Assembly (NCBI RefSeq): GCF_009711125.1
Contig: NZ_WMIB01000001.1
Location: forward strand, 682,001-746,000
Direction: 5' to 3'
DNA: 64,000 bases
DNA from: Metabacillus mangrovi
Lineage (GTDB): Bacteria; Bacillota; Bacilli; Bacillales; Bacillaceae
In this document: positions 35,546 through 47,150 of the stretch, piece after piece
Layout: each line of letters opens with the position of its first letter
How positions within the stretch are numbered: the stretch's first letter is position 1
Position numbers and translations under genes: made by a program
The notes under the pieces: generated by a model
Seen by the model: only the letters and a program-made list of their open reading frames with translations
What the model was told of the DNA's origin: nothing
Databases searched by the model: none

Positions 35546-35695
35546 ATGGATGAGCAGCGCAATGTTGAAGTAAGGGAGAAAAAAACCAATTCAAGTCTTG
35601 TCGCTTCTACTTTTATTAAATACGCGGCCTATTTACTCATTTTCTTTGGGATCATATGGTTTTTAATCAACTATATCCTGCCGATGTTCAATTAA
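35546..35695 (+). CDS. Small single-span membrane protein
   Basis: 49 residues: charged head MDEQRNVEVREKKTNSSLVAS and one membrane helix (FIKYAAYLLIFFGIIWFLINYILPMF). I recognise the position (between yrrD and recD2, convergent with recD2), where small membrane proteins of unknown function are annotated in Bacillus, but I cannot assign a name with confidence. ATG at 35546 follows GAGGAAG. It ends in a good terminator and may have a sigma-B promoter. Confidence 0.75.
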   Translation: MDEQRNVEVREKKTNSSLVASTFIKYAAYLLIFFGIIWFLINYILPMFN

Positions 35696-35723
35696 AAAAC
35701 CAGCCTCCCCGGCTGGTTTTTTA
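35695..35723 (+). terminator. Bidirectional terminator between the small membrane gene and recD2
   Basis: AACCAGCC...GGCTGGTT stem flanked by A and T tracts; serves both convergent genes and slightly overlaps the recD2 stop. Confidence 0.85.
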
Positions 35724-38099
35724 CATAAAGTCAAAAGGAGTCACATTTTCCATGCCGATCATGGCGTTGCTGACATCAAAAGGAAGCAGTTTTTGCAGTT
35801 CATCTTCTGCTTCTGCTGTGATACCAAGCCGCTCCTTCAGTGATGTCTGCCGTTCAAGCTGATCTTTGTTTTGGATGCCGCGCACAAATGCGTCTTCCTC
35901 TCCGCACATAATAAGAAATTTTTTGCTGCGGGTGATGGCTGTGTAGATCAAATTGCGGCGGAGCATCCGGTAGTAGCTTTTGACGACGGGCAGAACGACA
36001 ATTGGAAATTCACTGCCCTGCGATTTATGGATGGAGCAGCAATACGCATGGGTGAATTGTGAAAAATCGCCGCGGGTGTAAGTCACTTCGTTTCCGTCAA
36101 AGGAGACGACGATCAGATCTTCCTTTTCCGTGTTTTCCTTCGCGTAAAAAATGGATTCAATCTCTCCCATATCTCCGTTGAACACGTTGCTTTCCGGCTG
36201 ATTGACGAGTTGAAGCACTTTATCGCCAATCCGGTAAACCGTGTCCCCGAACTTCATTTCGCGCTTATTCTCAGATGCAGGATTAAAAATGTCCTGAAGC
36301 AGGATATTAAGCTGGTCGATGCCGGCCGGGCCCCTGTACATGGGAGCGAGAACCTGGATATCGCGGGCCGTAAACCCCTTCTTTTTGGCGTTTTCCACTA
36401 CTTTCCGAACGACTTCTTTTACCTGGCCTGATGCACAGTTGATAAAGGAACGGTCAGATGTCTGGTTTTTCAGGTTGGGGGGGATCCTCCCGCTTTTAAT
36501 ATGGTGTGCGAGTTCGATGATCGAAGAGCCTTCCGCCTGCCGGTAGATGCTCGTCAGCCTCCCAGTCGGCACCTCCTGGGAGGCAAGAAGGTCTTTCAGA
36601 ACCTGTCCCGGGCCGACAGAAGGAAGCTGGTCTTCATCCCCTACCATGACGACCTGGATTTTCTTAGGCAGTGATTTGAACAGCTGATTGGCCAGCCAAA
36701 TATCGACCATCGACATTTCATCGATTATTAGAAGCTTGCCTTCAATCGGGTTGTCTTCATTCCGGTCAAAGCCCTCCGATCCGTTCCAGCCGAGCAGTCT
36801 GTGGATGGTAACGGCAGGCATGCCGGTCGATTCGCTCATCCGCTTCGCTGCGCGCCCTGTCGGAGCTACGAGAAGGATGGGAAAGGGTTCATCTTTTTTG
36901 TAGTCCCCCGGGTCAAGCGAACAGCCGTGCAGATCGGAATACAGTTCGACAATCCCGCGGATGACGGTGGTTTTTCCTGTTCCCGGCCCCCCTGTCAGCA
37001 GGAGCATCGGCGTCATGAGGGCACGCTGAATGGCTTCTTTCTGGCTCGGTGCATAAACCACCTTCATCCTCTCTTCAAGCTTGCCAAGAGAGAGCAGGAA
37101 TTCAGATTCTGGGAAAAGCTCATCGTATTCATCCTGCTGGAGGATCTGCTGGATGTGCTCCGCCACCTTTTTTTCCGAGTGATAGAGAACTGGGAAATAC
37201 ATTTTCCCTTCATCCTCGATCAGCTGCTTTCCATCGGCGAGTGCCGTAATCTGGGAGTCGATGTGATCTGCACTGATCGCTCCTCTCCCGGATGCTTCAA
37301 GCAGCTGTTTTGTTTTCCCAATCAGCTGTTCCTTAGTTAAATAAACGTGACCTTCCTGAGAGCTCGACTGTTCAATGGAGTACAGGCAGGCTGCATTGAT
37401 TCTCTCCGGACTGCTGCCTGATATGCCGAGATGGTGGGCCAGTTCATCCGCTTTGCCAAAGCCGATTCCTTCTATATCTTTAACGAGCTGAAAAGGATTC
37501 TCCTGGATCCGTTCCAGTGTTTCATCCTGATATTCCTGATAAATTTTCATGGACAGCTGCGGACCAAAGCCGAATTGGGAAAGGGAGATCATGATCTGTT
37601 CCAGTCCCTGGTGCTGTTTCAGAACTTGAGCGAGAATATTCGCTTTTTCCTTGTTCACTTTAGGGATCTTGTAAAGCACAGCAGGATCTTGCATGATTTT
37701 TGAGATCGCCTGTGTGCCCAGGTGGCCGACAATAATCTCTGCTGTTTTTTTGCCGATGCCTTTAAAAAGGTCACTCGACAAATATTGAACGATCCCTTCT
37801 TCTGTGTTCGGAAGGTCTTTTCGGAAATGCTCAGTCTGAAACTGCATGCCGAATTTCGGATGATTTTTCACCGTTCCATAAAATATGTATGTGTCTTCTT
37901 CCGTAAGGAGAGGGAAATAGCCGGTGACGGTCACATCTCTTTCGTCAAATTCGAGATTGGATTCAAGCAGCCTCGCTTTCAGAACGGTATACAGATTTTG
38001 CTCATTATGGAAGATGACGGCTTTAATGATTCCTTTTACGAAAGGCTTATTCTCATTCTGGCCTTCAGATAGTCCGTCCATTGTCAGCTGCATTCCCAT
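35721..38099 (-). CDS. recD2: ATP-dependent 5'-3' helicase RecD2
   Basis: 792-residue SF1B helicase involved in replication-fork maintenance and repair. N-terminal OB-like and helix-hairpin-helix region (GIGKKTAEIIVGHLG, QFGFGPQLSMKIYQEY, GIGFGKADELA), then Walker A LLTGGPGTGKTTVIRG, TGRAAKRMSESTG, Walker B LLIIDEMSMVD, VGDEDQLPSVGPGQVL and the C-terminal HKSQGSEFPIVVLP and YTAITRSKKFL motifs. It lacks RecB/RecC partners, as expected of RecD2. Start is ambiguous between two ATGs at 38097-38099 and 38091-38093, both behind GGAGAGGTG. Confidence 0.95.
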   Translation of the reverse strand: MGMQLTMDGLSEGQNENKPFVKGIIKAVIFHNEQNLYTVLKARLLESNLEFDERDVTVTGYFPLLTEEDTYIFYGTVKNHPKFGMQFQTEHFRKDLPNTEEGIVQYLSSDLFKGIGKKTAEIIVGHLGTQAISKIMQDPAVLYKIPKVNKEKANILAQVLKQHQGLEQIMISLSQFGFGPQLSMKIYQEYQDETLERIQENPFQLVKDIEGIGFGKADELAHHLGISGSSPERINAACLYSIEQSSSQEGHVYLTKEQLIGKTKQLLEASGRGAISADHIDSQITALADGKQLIEDEGKMYFPVLYHSEKKVAEHIQQILQQDEYDELFPESEFLLSLGKLEERMKVVYAPSQKEAIQRALMTPMLLLTGGPGTGKTTVIRGIVELYSDLHGCSLDPGDYKKDEPFPILLVAPTGRAAKRMSESTGMPAVTIHRLLGWNGSEGFDRNEDNPIEGKLLIIDEMSMVDIWLANQLFKSLPKKIQVVMVGDEDQLPSVGPGQVLKDLLASQEVPTGRLTSIYRQAEGSSIIELAHHIKSGRIPPNLKNQTSDRSFINCASGQVKEVVRKVVENAKKKGFTARDIQVLAPMYRGPAGIDQLNILLQDIFNPASENKREMKFGDTVYRIGDKVLQLVNQPESNVFNGDMGEIESIFYAKENTEKEDLIVVSFDGNEVTYTRGDFSQFTHAYCCSIHKSQGSEFPIVVLPVVKSYYRMLRRNLIYTAITRSKKFLIMCGEEDAFVRGIQNKDQLERQTSLKERLGITAEAEDELQKLLPFDVSNAMIGMENVTPFDFM

Positions 38100-38121
38100 C
38101 ACCTCTCCTTCCCTGCTTGCA

Positions 38122-38784
38122 TCAGGACTCTTTCAGAGCATCTCCTGTAATCTTCTTTCCGTTCAGTGCCAGAACGTGGTCAGGCTGGATTTGAACGGCT
38201 TTGGAAAACATGTCATATGCCTGCTTTGTTTTTTCTTCAAACGACAGCGCAACACCCAGGTTATAATAAGCATCGGCATGGCCGGGGTTCTGGCTGATAA
38301 CCGTTTCAAACTCCCGTGCCGCCCTGCTGATTTCTCCCTGTGAAGCGAGGCACAGTCCGTACTGAAAACGGGCATCTGCATCTTCACTGTTCATTTCGAC
38401 CGCTCTCATAAAATAAGGGAGAGCAAGACGTTCCTTATTCATCTGAACGAGGGACATCCCTGTCATGAAGTAAGCATCGGCTTCTTCAAGGCCTTCGTTC
38501 ATAGCTGCCGTAAAGGATTTTGCCGCTTTATCAAAATCTCCTTTTTCATATGCAACATTCCCTTTTCCATATAGTGCAGCCGCGGAACGAGGGTCGAGCT
38601 CGAGTGCTTTGCTGAAAAAATTTCCGGCTTTTTCAAATTCCTCAACAGAGGCAAGCAAATTGCCGAAATTGACGTAAAGGACCGGATCGGATGGATCGTT
38701 TTCAATGGCTTCCGTAAAATATTGGGCAGCTTTTTCAAGCTCTCCATTTTTCATCGCTTCAATACCCAGCAGGTTCTTATCCAT
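38122..38784 (-). CDS. yrrB: TPR-repeat protein YrrB
   Basis: 220 residues made almost entirely of six tetratricopeptide repeats (for example GELEKAAQYFTEAIENDPSDPVLYVNFGNLLAS and ISRAAREFETVISQNPGHADAYYNLGVALSFE). Such proteins are scaffolds for protein-protein contacts. YrrB in Bacillus subtilis sits in the same place between mnmA and recD2; a link to either neighbour's complex is possible but untested here. ATG at 38782-38784, preceded by GGAAGGGG. Confidence 0.9.
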   Translation of the reverse strand: MDKNLLGIEAMKNGELEKAAQYFTEAIENDPSDPVLYVNFGNLLASVEEFEKAGNFFSKALELDPRSAAALYGKGNVAYEKGDFDKAAKSFTAAMNEGLEEADAYFMTGMSLVQMNKERLALPYFMRAVEMNSEDADARFQYGLCLASQGEISRAAREFETVISQNPGHADAYYNLGVALSFEEKTKQAYDMFSKAVQIQPDHVLALNGKKITGDALKES

Positions 38785-38884
38785 GCTCGTTCCCCTTCCT
38801 GTATGTAAAATGCAAAGAGGACCGCTCAGAATCCGCCTGTACCAATCTTTTGGCTGAGCTTCTTCGAGGCAGTCCTAGCTGCAT

Positions 38885-41159
<2,275 letters not shown>

Positions 41160-41227
41160 GTTTTCACCTCTTGCCTTCCGGCTCTGCTGGAATCCGGCTG
41201 AAAAGCAGCAGGATTCCGCAGCAGGGA

Positions 41228-41644
41228 TTAAATATAAAACATATAGGCTTCCTGGTCTCCGTCGGAATAGCTGGCCAGGTCTTCTAGTGTTGTGCTGTCA
41301 AGTACATCTTTGACCGCATCGCGGATCCGGATCCACAGCTCTCGCTTGGCAGGCTCTTCGTCCTCCAGCACTTCGACCGGGCTGATTGGTCCTTCCAGTA
41401 CGCGGATAATGTCCCCCGACGTAATGTTTTCGGGCTCATCCCCGAGAACGTAGCCCCCATATGCACCGCGGATGCTTTTCACAAGCCCGGCATTTCTAAG
41501 CGGTGCGATCAGCTGCTCCAGGTAATGTTCGGACAGGTCATTCGTCTGGGCGATGCTTTTAAGCGAGGTCGGACCTTCCCCATGCTTTCTCGCCAGTTCA
41601 ATCATAATAGTAAGACCGTAACGGCCTTTCGTCGAAATTTTCAA
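41228..41644 (-). CDS. cymR: Cysteine metabolism repressor CymR
   Basis: 138-residue Rrf2-family winged-helix regulator. KISTKGRYGLTIMIELARKHGEGPTSLKSIAQTNDLSEHYLEQLIAPLRNAGLVKSIRGAYGGYVLG covers the DNA-binding domain; the C-terminal half is near identical to the Bacillus subtilis protein and lacks the Cys triad of Fe-S Rrf2 proteins. It represses sulfur-uptake and cysteine genes together with CysK. Its operator is seen at 21.3 kb before yrrT. TTG start at 41642-41644 follows GGGGTG. Confidence 0.96.
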   Translation of the reverse strand: MKISTKGRYGLTIMIELARKHGEGPTSLKSIAQTNDLSEHYLEQLIAPLRNAGLVKSIRGAYGGYVLGDEPENITSGDIIRVLEGPISPVEVLEDEEPAKRELWIRIRDAVKDVLDSTTLEDLASYSDGDQEAYMFYI

Positions 41645-41668
41645 AGCAGACACCCCAATCAATAGCAT

Positions 41669-41697
41669 AGTATACTGGATATTCATAAATGCGCTAA
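41669..41697 (-). promoter_or_regulatory. Candidate promoter of cymR
   Basis: Minus strand TATACT (41669-41674), 17 bases after TTAGCG (41692-41697). Good -10, weak -35. Confidence 0.35.
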
Positions 41698-41774
41698 AGC
41701 AGCAGGATTTCTGCTGTTTTTATATAATGAGAAATCCGGTTAAGACGGATTCTGATTCGTCTAAAAGCCATTGC

Positions 41775-41802
41775 TTGTAAAAAAGCAGATAAAACCTATA
41801 TT
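41775..41802 (+). promoter_or_regulatory. Candidate promoter of rarA
   Basis: TTGTAA (41775-41780), 16 bases, TATATT (41797-41802). The implied leader before rarA is about 160 bases. Confidence 0.4.
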
Positions 41803-41972
41803 ATTGTACCATATTCTGCAGGGTGTCCGCTTGAAAACTGCTGGACTGATTGCCATATTATAATGAATTCAGCGGTGCATTGCAAAATTTATGCCCCGGC
41901 AGCAAACACCTGCAGGCGATCCCTATTCCTAGTAAAATGGAAAATAGACGAGGTAAAGTAGGAGCGATGAGA

Positions 41973-43244
41973 GTGAAGCCTTTAGCGTATAGAATGAGAC
42001 CGCGTGTCCTGGATGAAATCATCGGCCAAAAGCATCTGGTCGGGGAAGGGCAGATTATTTCCAGAATGGTCAGGGCCAGGCATTTGAGTTCCATGATCCT
42101 GTACGGCCCTCCAGGAATCGGAAAAACATCCATAGCCACAGCTATTGCCGGGAGTACGGAAACGGCATTCCGGACATTGAACGCTGTGATCCATAATAAA
42201 AAAGACATGGAGATTGTAGCGGAAGAAGCAAAAATGTCAGGGAAGGTCATTCTGATTTTGGATGAGGTGCACCGGCTTGATAAAGCAAAGCAGGATTTTC
42301 TGCTCCCTCACCTGGAAAATGGAAGGATTGTGTTGATCGGGGCGACTACGAGCAATCCGTATCACGCCATCAATCCGGCGATCCGGAGCAGATGCCAGAT
42401 TTTCGAACTGAAAGCCCTGAGCGAAGAAGAGATAAAGGAAGCCATCGAGATCGCATTGGCGGATAAGGAGCGCGGTTTTGGCTCACAGAAGACAAAGGTT
42501 TCCCCTGAAGCACTTGATCACCTGGCTTCCGGAAGCGGCGGAGACGTGCGCTCCTCTCTGAACGCACTGGAGCTCGCGGTTCTGTCTACACCCGAGAATG
42601 AGGATGGCGTCATTGAAATCGATCTGAAGACGGCAGAACAGTGCCTGCAGAAAAAAGCGTTCGCCCATGATAAAGACGGAGATGCGCATTATGATGTACT
42701 CTCTGCTTTCCAAAAATCGATCCGCGGATCGGATGTGGATGCGGCCCTTCATTATTTGGGACGGCTGATTGAAGCAGGTGATTTAGTGAGCATCGCCCGC
42801 AGGCTTCTTGTGATCTCCTATGAAGACATCGGCCTTGCGAGTCCCCAGGCCGGCGCCCGCACTCTTGCGGCGATCCAATCGGCGGAACGGCTTGGGTTTC
42901 CAGAAGCACGGATTCCGCTTGCCAATGCTGTGATTGAACTTTGCCTGTCACCCAAGTCCAATTCCGCCTATCAGGCACTGGATGCTGCGCTTGCAGACAT
43001 CCGGGCCGGCAAATCGGGAGATGTCCCCGCTCACCTGAAGGATGCCCATTACAAGGGAGCAGCCAAACTCGGCCGCGGTCTGACCTATAAATATCCTCAT
43101 GATTATGAGAACGGGTGGGTGCAGCAGCAATATCTGCCGGACAAGCTTAAGCATAAAACCTATTATGAGCCGAAGAACACCGGCAAATTTGAACAGGCTC
43201 TTGCCCTGATCTACCAGAAACTGACCGGACAGAAAAAAAGCTGA
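41973..43244 (+). CDS. rarA: Replication-associated recombination protein RarA
   Basis: 423-residue AAA+ ATPase (MgsA/WRNIP1 family; YrvN) that acts at stalled replication forks. N-terminal IIGQKHLVG, Walker A LYGPPGIGKTSIA, Walker B LILDEVHRLDKAKQDFLLPHLE, sensor 1 GATTSNP, then the tetramerization domain with SYEDIGLASPQA and DVPAHLKDAHYKGAAKLG. GTG at 41973 lies eight bases after AGGAG and gives the family start VKPLAYRMRP; an ATG two codons earlier is too close to that site. Confidence 0.95.
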   Translation: MKPLAYRMRPRVLDEIIGQKHLVGEGQIISRMVRARHLSSMILYGPPGIGKTSIATAIAGSTETAFRTLNAVIHNKKDMEIVAEEAKMSGKVILILDEVHRLDKAKQDFLLPHLENGRIVLIGATTSNPYHAINPAIRSRCQIFELKALSEEEIKEAIEIALADKERGFGSQKTKVSPEALDHLASGSGGDVRSSLNALELAVLSTPENEDGVIEIDLKTAEQCLQKKAFAHDKDGDAHYDVLSAFQKSIRGSDVDAALHYLGRLIEAGDLVSIARRLLVISYEDIGLASPQAGARTLAAIQSAERLGFPEARIPLANAVIELCLSPKSNSAYQALDAALADIRAGKSGDVPAHLKDAHYKGAAKLGRGLTYKYPHDYENGWVQQQYLPDKLKHKTYYEPKNTGKFEQALALIYQKLTGQKKS

Positions 43245-43249
43245 CATAA

Positions 43250-43283
43250 AAACAGGGGAACGCATCATGGCGTTCCCCTGTTT
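43250..43283 (+). terminator. Bidirectional terminator of rarA and the SDR gene
   Basis: Perfect 14-bp stem AAACAGGGGAACGC / GCGTTCCCCTGTTT with a six-base loop, between the convergent genes. Confidence 0.9.
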
Positions 43284-43292
43284 ACAGTTCTA

Positions 43293-44039
43293 TTATCCCT
43301 GATTCACGGGTCTGATGATCACTTCATTAACATCCACATGATCCGGCTGGGACAGCGCGTAGTAAATCGCTTCTGCGATATCAACGGAGTCAAGCGGTTT
43401 TACACCGGAGAGCATGTCTTTAAACAGATCCTGCACTTCTTCATCTGTGATGTGGGATGGGAGCTCCGTTTCAACGGCTCCCGGAGAAATATTCGTCACC
43501 CTTACCGGTGTATCGGCTAGTTCCTTTTCCATACCCATAGACAGCGCACGCACTGCATACTTCGTGGCACTGTATACGGCAGAAGAAGGCATGACCTCAT
43601 GTCCGGCAACGGAAGAAATGTTCACGATGTGACCTGTACCTTTCTCAAGCATGCCCGGCAGTACAGAGTGGACACCGAAGAGAACCCCTTTAATATTCAC
43701 ATCGACCATCTGCTCCCACTGGTCGACCATGTCGTTTTTAAGGAAGGACAGAAGCATGACTCCGGCGTTGTTGATCAAAATATCAACCTGTCCGAATGCC
43801 TCTTTCGTTTGCTTTACCAGATCTTCTACATCCTGCTTGGACGTAACATCTGTCGTGATAGCCAGTACTTCAGCTGAATAGGAACCCTTCAATTCATCAG
43901 CAAGCTCCCGGATCTTGTCTTCTCTTCTTGCTGCTAGTACCACATTTGCTCCCTCTGAAGCAAGCTTTCTCGCAACGGCTTCTCCGATTCCGCTGCTGGC
44001 TCCTGTAATAATGGCTGTTTTTCCTTTAATTGATTTCAT
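43293..44039 (-). CDS. Short-chain dehydrogenase/reductase
   Basis: 248-residue classical SDR. Cofactor loop [15 protein letters not shown] block (ILINNAGVM), catalytic Ser region ISSVAG and YSATKYA (Tyr-xxx-Lys). Substrate cannot be predicted. It is not part of the conserved rarA-tcdA neighbourhood in Bacillus subtilis and seems to have been inserted between those genes. ATG at 44037-44039 is nine bases after AAAGGAG; the preceding TTG is not needed. Confidence 0.9.
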   Translation of the reverse strand: MKSIKGKTAIITGASSGIGEAVARKLASEGANVVLAARREDKIRELADELKGSYSAEVLAITTDVTSKQDVEDLVKQTKEAFGQVDILINNAGVMLLSFLKNDMVDQWEQMVDVNIKGVLFGVHSVLPGMLEKGTGHIVNISSVAGHEVMPSSAVYSATKYAVRALSMGMEKELADTPVRVTNISPGAVETELPSHITDEEVQDLFKDMLSGVKPLDSVDIAEAIYYALSQPDHVDVNEVIIRPVNQG

Positions 44040-44152
44040 CAAAAATCTCTCCTTTTGTATGCATCTTCTTGTCTATACCCCTATTGGGCCGGAAGTAAAA
44101 GAAAGGAGAACATTGATGAGGAGAAATCCCGGTTTACGTTGCAATGCAGGGC

Positions 44153-44214
44153 AAAAAAAATAACGGAATCTGTGTGTCCGGTTTGTTATCCGGGCGGACA
44201 CCAGTTCCGTTATT
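44153..44214 (-). terminator. Terminator of tcdA
   Basis: Minus strand TAACGGAA...TTCCGTTA outer stem with an inner CCGG stem, then eight U residues, about 18 bases after the tcdA stop. Confidence 0.75.
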
Positions 44215-44231
44215 TGTGACGTTTAGAGAGG

Positions 44232-44999
44232 TTATGCTTTGTCGTTGACTCTGCTGATGGGAATGTCTTTTAAAAGCTTCATGATCACGTGCCCGCCCAT
44301 GATCAGGCCTGCGACGGATGGTACCCAGGCATTGGAGGATGGAGGCATTTTCGCTTTCCGGATCGGCGCATCCTCTTTGCCTACGACTTTCCTGACGTCC
44401 TCGCGGATTACGATCGGGCTTTCATCTGAAAAAACCACTTCGATGCCTTTATGGATCCGTTCTTTTCTCAGTCTCGTACGGATCACCTTCGCGATCGGAT
44501 CGGTGTGGGTTTTAGAGATATCGGCCACTTTAAACCGGGTTGGATCTGTTTTATTGGCCGCTCCCATACTCGAGATAATCGGGATGTTCCGCTGTAAGCA
44601 TTCTTTCATTAAATGAATTTTATAAGAGATGGTATCGGATGCGTCAATCACATAATCAAGTCCGTAGCTGAAAAATTCTTCATAAGTCTCTTCTGTATAA
44701 AACATTTTCAGCGCGATGACTTCACATTCCGGGTTGATTTCCTTTACCCGGTCTTTCATCAGTTCCACTTTTTGCTGGCCGACCGTCGAAACGAGCGCAT
44801 GGATTTGCCGGTTTACGTTTGTGATGTCCACGTCATCCTTGTCAACGAGCACCAGTCTTCCGACTCCGGAACGTGCAAGGGCTTCAGCAGAAAAAGAACC
44901 GACCCCGCCGATGCCAAGCACAGCTACCGTGCTGTTTTTTAAAAGATCAATGCCTTCTTTTCCGATGGCGAGTTCATTACGGGAAAATTGATGCAGCAT
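44232..44999 (-). CDS. tcdA: tRNA threonylcarbamoyladenosine dehydratase TcdA
   Basis: 255-residue ThiF/E1-like enzyme (YrvM) that cyclizes t6A37 in tRNA to ct6A. ATP-binding GIGGVGSFSAEALARSG, DKDDVDITNVNRQIHA (Arg/Asn adenylation residues), DASDTISYKI and the conserved KAKMPPSSNAWVPSVAGLIMGG. ATG at 44997-44999 follows GGAG; a GTG three codons earlier is within the ribosome site. Next to the 6S RNA gene, as in Bacillus subtilis. Confidence 0.94.
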   Translation of the reverse strand: MLHQFSRNELAIGKEGIDLLKNSTVAVLGIGGVGSFSAEALARSGVGRLVLVDKDDVDITNVNRQIHALVSTVGQQKVELMKDRVKEINPECEVIALKMFYTEETYEEFFSYGLDYVIDASDTISYKIHLMKECLQRNIPIISSMGAANKTDPTRFKVADISKTHTDPIAKVIRTRLRKERIHKGIEVVFSDESPIVIREDVRKVVGKEDAPIRKAKMPPSSNAWVPSVAGLIMGGHVIMKLLKDIPISRVNDKA

Positions 45000-45035
45000 A
45001 GTTTTCACTCCAATAAAAGATTAAGATGTATCACA

Positions 45036-45287
45036 AAAAACTGCATGAGCTTGAACGCCCATGCAGGTTGTCGGCTATTTGCAGATGGGCTTAGTCCCAA
45101 TCGTGCCGTCATGTCCATTCCTTGTCTTGAACCCGCACTCAGCAGGTGGGTGCCCTGTTTTGGAAAATTCGCGAGTCCTCCCTGAGGAAGGCATTCACTC
45201 ATTCCAAAAACGCAGGCTCCCAATCAAAAAATGTTCGGTCAAAATACAAGGTATACAACGAACACATCAGGACTTCGCCCCGTCTTT
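45036..45287 (-). ncRNA. bsrA: 6S RNA (6S-1/BsrA type)
   Basis: Non-coding stretch between aspS and tcdA, the known site of 6S-1 RNA in Bacillus subtilis. On the minus strand it has its own strong promoter, a long imperfect hairpin whose ends pair loosely, and a terminator (CTGCATGAGC / GCCCATGCAG arms at about 45041-45066, U-tract at 45035-45040). 6S RNA binds sigma-A RNA polymerase and lowers transcription in stationary phase. Length from the predicted start is about 250 nt, longer than the roughly 200 nt I expect, so the exact 5' end is uncertain. Confidence 0.82.
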
Positions 45288-45293
45288 TCCATC

Positions 45294-45322
45294 ATTATAC
45301 GCTACCTGATTTCCATTTTCAA
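45294..45322 (-). promoter_or_regulatory. Sigma-A promoter of 6S RNA
   Basis: Minus strand TTGAAA (45317-45322), 17 bases, TATAAT (45294-45299). Confidence 0.8.
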
Positions 45323-45359
45323 GCTGGAGCAAGAGGGTCAATATAACCGTTTTTACTGA

Positions 45360-47129
45360 TTATTTTGTCTTTCTCGCAATATGCAGCTCATCCAGCTGGG
45401 CATCGCTTGCCTGACCGGGCGCATCTGTCATGACGCAGCTTGCGCTTGCTGTTTTCGGGAAGGCGATCGTATCGCGCAGGTTTGTTCTGCCTGCAAGCAG
45501 CATGACAATGCGGTCAAGACCCAATGCAATGCCTCCATGAGGAGGAACACCGTACTCAAATGCTTCGAGCAGGAATCCAAACTGGTCCTCTGTCTGCTCT
45601 TTGCTCATTCCAAGGATCGCGAACATTTTTTCCTGAATTTCTTTTTCAAAGATCCGGATGGATCCGCCGCCAAGCTCATAGCCGTTCAGGACTAAATCGT
45701 ATGCCTGCGCCTGCATCCCTGCCGGATCACTTTCAAATTTGTCCAGATCCTCAGCAGCCGGCATCGTGAAAGGATGGTGGGCTGCATAATAGCGGTTTTC
45801 CTTTTCATCAAATTCAAGCAGCGGCCAATCCACGACCCATAGGAAGTTGAACTTGCTCTCATCAATCAGGCCAAGCTCTTTTCCAAGCTTCAGGCGAAGG
45901 GCTCCAAGGGCATCCGCAACTACCGGTTTGGAATCGGCTACGAACAGAAGCAAATCTCCGGGCTCCGATCCGGCCGGTGCGATCAATGCAGCCTGCTCTG
46001 CTTCCGCGAAGAACTTCGCGATCGGCCCCTTCAAGCCTTCCTCTTCATGCTTCAGCCAGGCAAGACCTTTCGCTCCATATGGCTTCACGAATTCAGTCAG
46101 TGCATCGATGTCTTTTCTGGAGTATTTGGATGCTCCGCCTTTTACATTGATCAATTTAACCTGACCGCCGGATTCAACAGCTCCGCTGAACACCTTGAAG
46201 CCGCTCCCTGCTGTCTGTTCAGAGACATCCGTCAATTCCATCGCGAAGCGGGTATCCGGTTTATCTGAACCGAAGCGCCCCATTGCACCTGCATAGGTCA
46301 TTCTCGGAAGAGGAAGGGAAATATCCATTCCTTTGACCTCTTTCATGACAAAGGACATCATCCGTTCCGCCATCTCCATGATCTGATCCTGATTCATAAA
46401 GGACGTCTCGATATCCACTTGTGTAAACTCAGGCTGCCGGTCTGCTCTCAGATCCTCGTCTCTGAAGCAGCGGGCGATCTGATAGTATTTATCAAAGCCT
46501 GAAACCATCAGGAGCTGCTTGAAAAGCTGCGGGGACTGCGGCAATGCGTAGAACTCGCCCTCATGCACACGGCTTGGCACGAGGTAATCCCTGGCACCTT
46601 CAGGCGTGCTTTTGGTTAAAATCGGTGTTTCCACGTCCAGGAATCCATCTTCATCAAGGAACATACGGATTGCTTTTGTCACATCACTGCGCATTTTCAG
46701 TGTATTGAAAAGCGCCGGTCTCCTTAGATCCAGATAACGGTATTTAAGGCGGACATCTTCAGACACTTCATCTGATTTATCCTCAATCTGAAATGGTGGT
46801 GTTTTTGAAGCGTTCAGAACAGTAACAGCAGAGGCCTGAACCTCGATGCTTCCTGTTTTTAAATTCGGGTTAATAGTGCCTTCCTCGCGTTTGGAAACCG
46901 TTCCTTCAATGCTGAGCACATATTCACTCCGCACGCGGTTGGCCGTTTCCCACGCATCCTTCGCTTCCTCTGGATTGACGACAATCTGAACAATTCCCGT
47001 TCTGTCACGCAAATCAATAAAAATCAGTCCGCCGAGGTCGCGCCTCTTTTGAACCCAGCCTTTCAGGGAAACTTGTTCTCCAATTGCCTCGGGGTTTACT
47101 TCACCGCAATAATAGGACCTGCCAAACAT
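45360..47129 (-). CDS. aspS: Aspartyl-tRNA synthetase
   Basis: 589-residue class II synthetase: N-terminal OB-fold anticodon domain ([31 protein letters not shown]), catalytic domain with motif 2 ([20 protein letters not shown]), the bacterial GAD insert, and motif 3 ([16 protein letters not shown]). Second gene after hisS (21 bases), so it is under the same T-box. Length is standard for the bacterial type. Confidence 0.98.
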   Translation of the reverse strand: MFGRSYYCGEVNPEAIGEQVSLKGWVQKRRDLGGLIFIDLRDRTGIVQIVVNPEEAKDAWETANRVRSEYVLSIEGTVSKREEGTINPNLKTGSIEVQASAVTVLNASKTPPFQIEDKSDEVSEDVRLKYRYLDLRRPALFNTLKMRSDVTKAIRMFLDEDGFLDVETPILTKSTPEGARDYLVPSRVHEGEFYALPQSPQLFKQLLMVSGFDKYYQIARCFRDEDLRADRQPEFTQVDIETSFMNQDQIMEMAERMMSFVMKEVKGMDISLPLPRMTYAGAMGRFGSDKPDTRFAMELTDVSEQTAGSGFKVFSGAVESGGQVKLINVKGGASKYSRKDIDALTEFVKPYGAKGLAWLKHEEEGLKGPIAKFFAEAEQAALIAPAGSEPGDLLLFVADSKPVVADALGALRLKLGKELGLIDESKFNFLWVVDWPLLEFDEKENRYYAAHHPFTMPAAEDLDKFESDPAGMQAQAYDLVLNGYELGGGSIRIFEKEIQEKMFAILGMSKEQTEDQFGFLLEAFEYGVPPHGGIALGLDRIVMLLAGRTNLRDTIAFPKTASASCVMTDAPGQASDAQLDELHIARKTK

Positions 47130-47150
47130 GAGTACCTCTCCTAACTGTCG

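Noticed and set aside
38790-38880. AGGAC/GTCCT and CTCAG/CTGAG hairpin between mnmA and yrrB as a terminator
   Set aside because: Interrupted stem with large loops and a poor U-tract; not strong enough to list.
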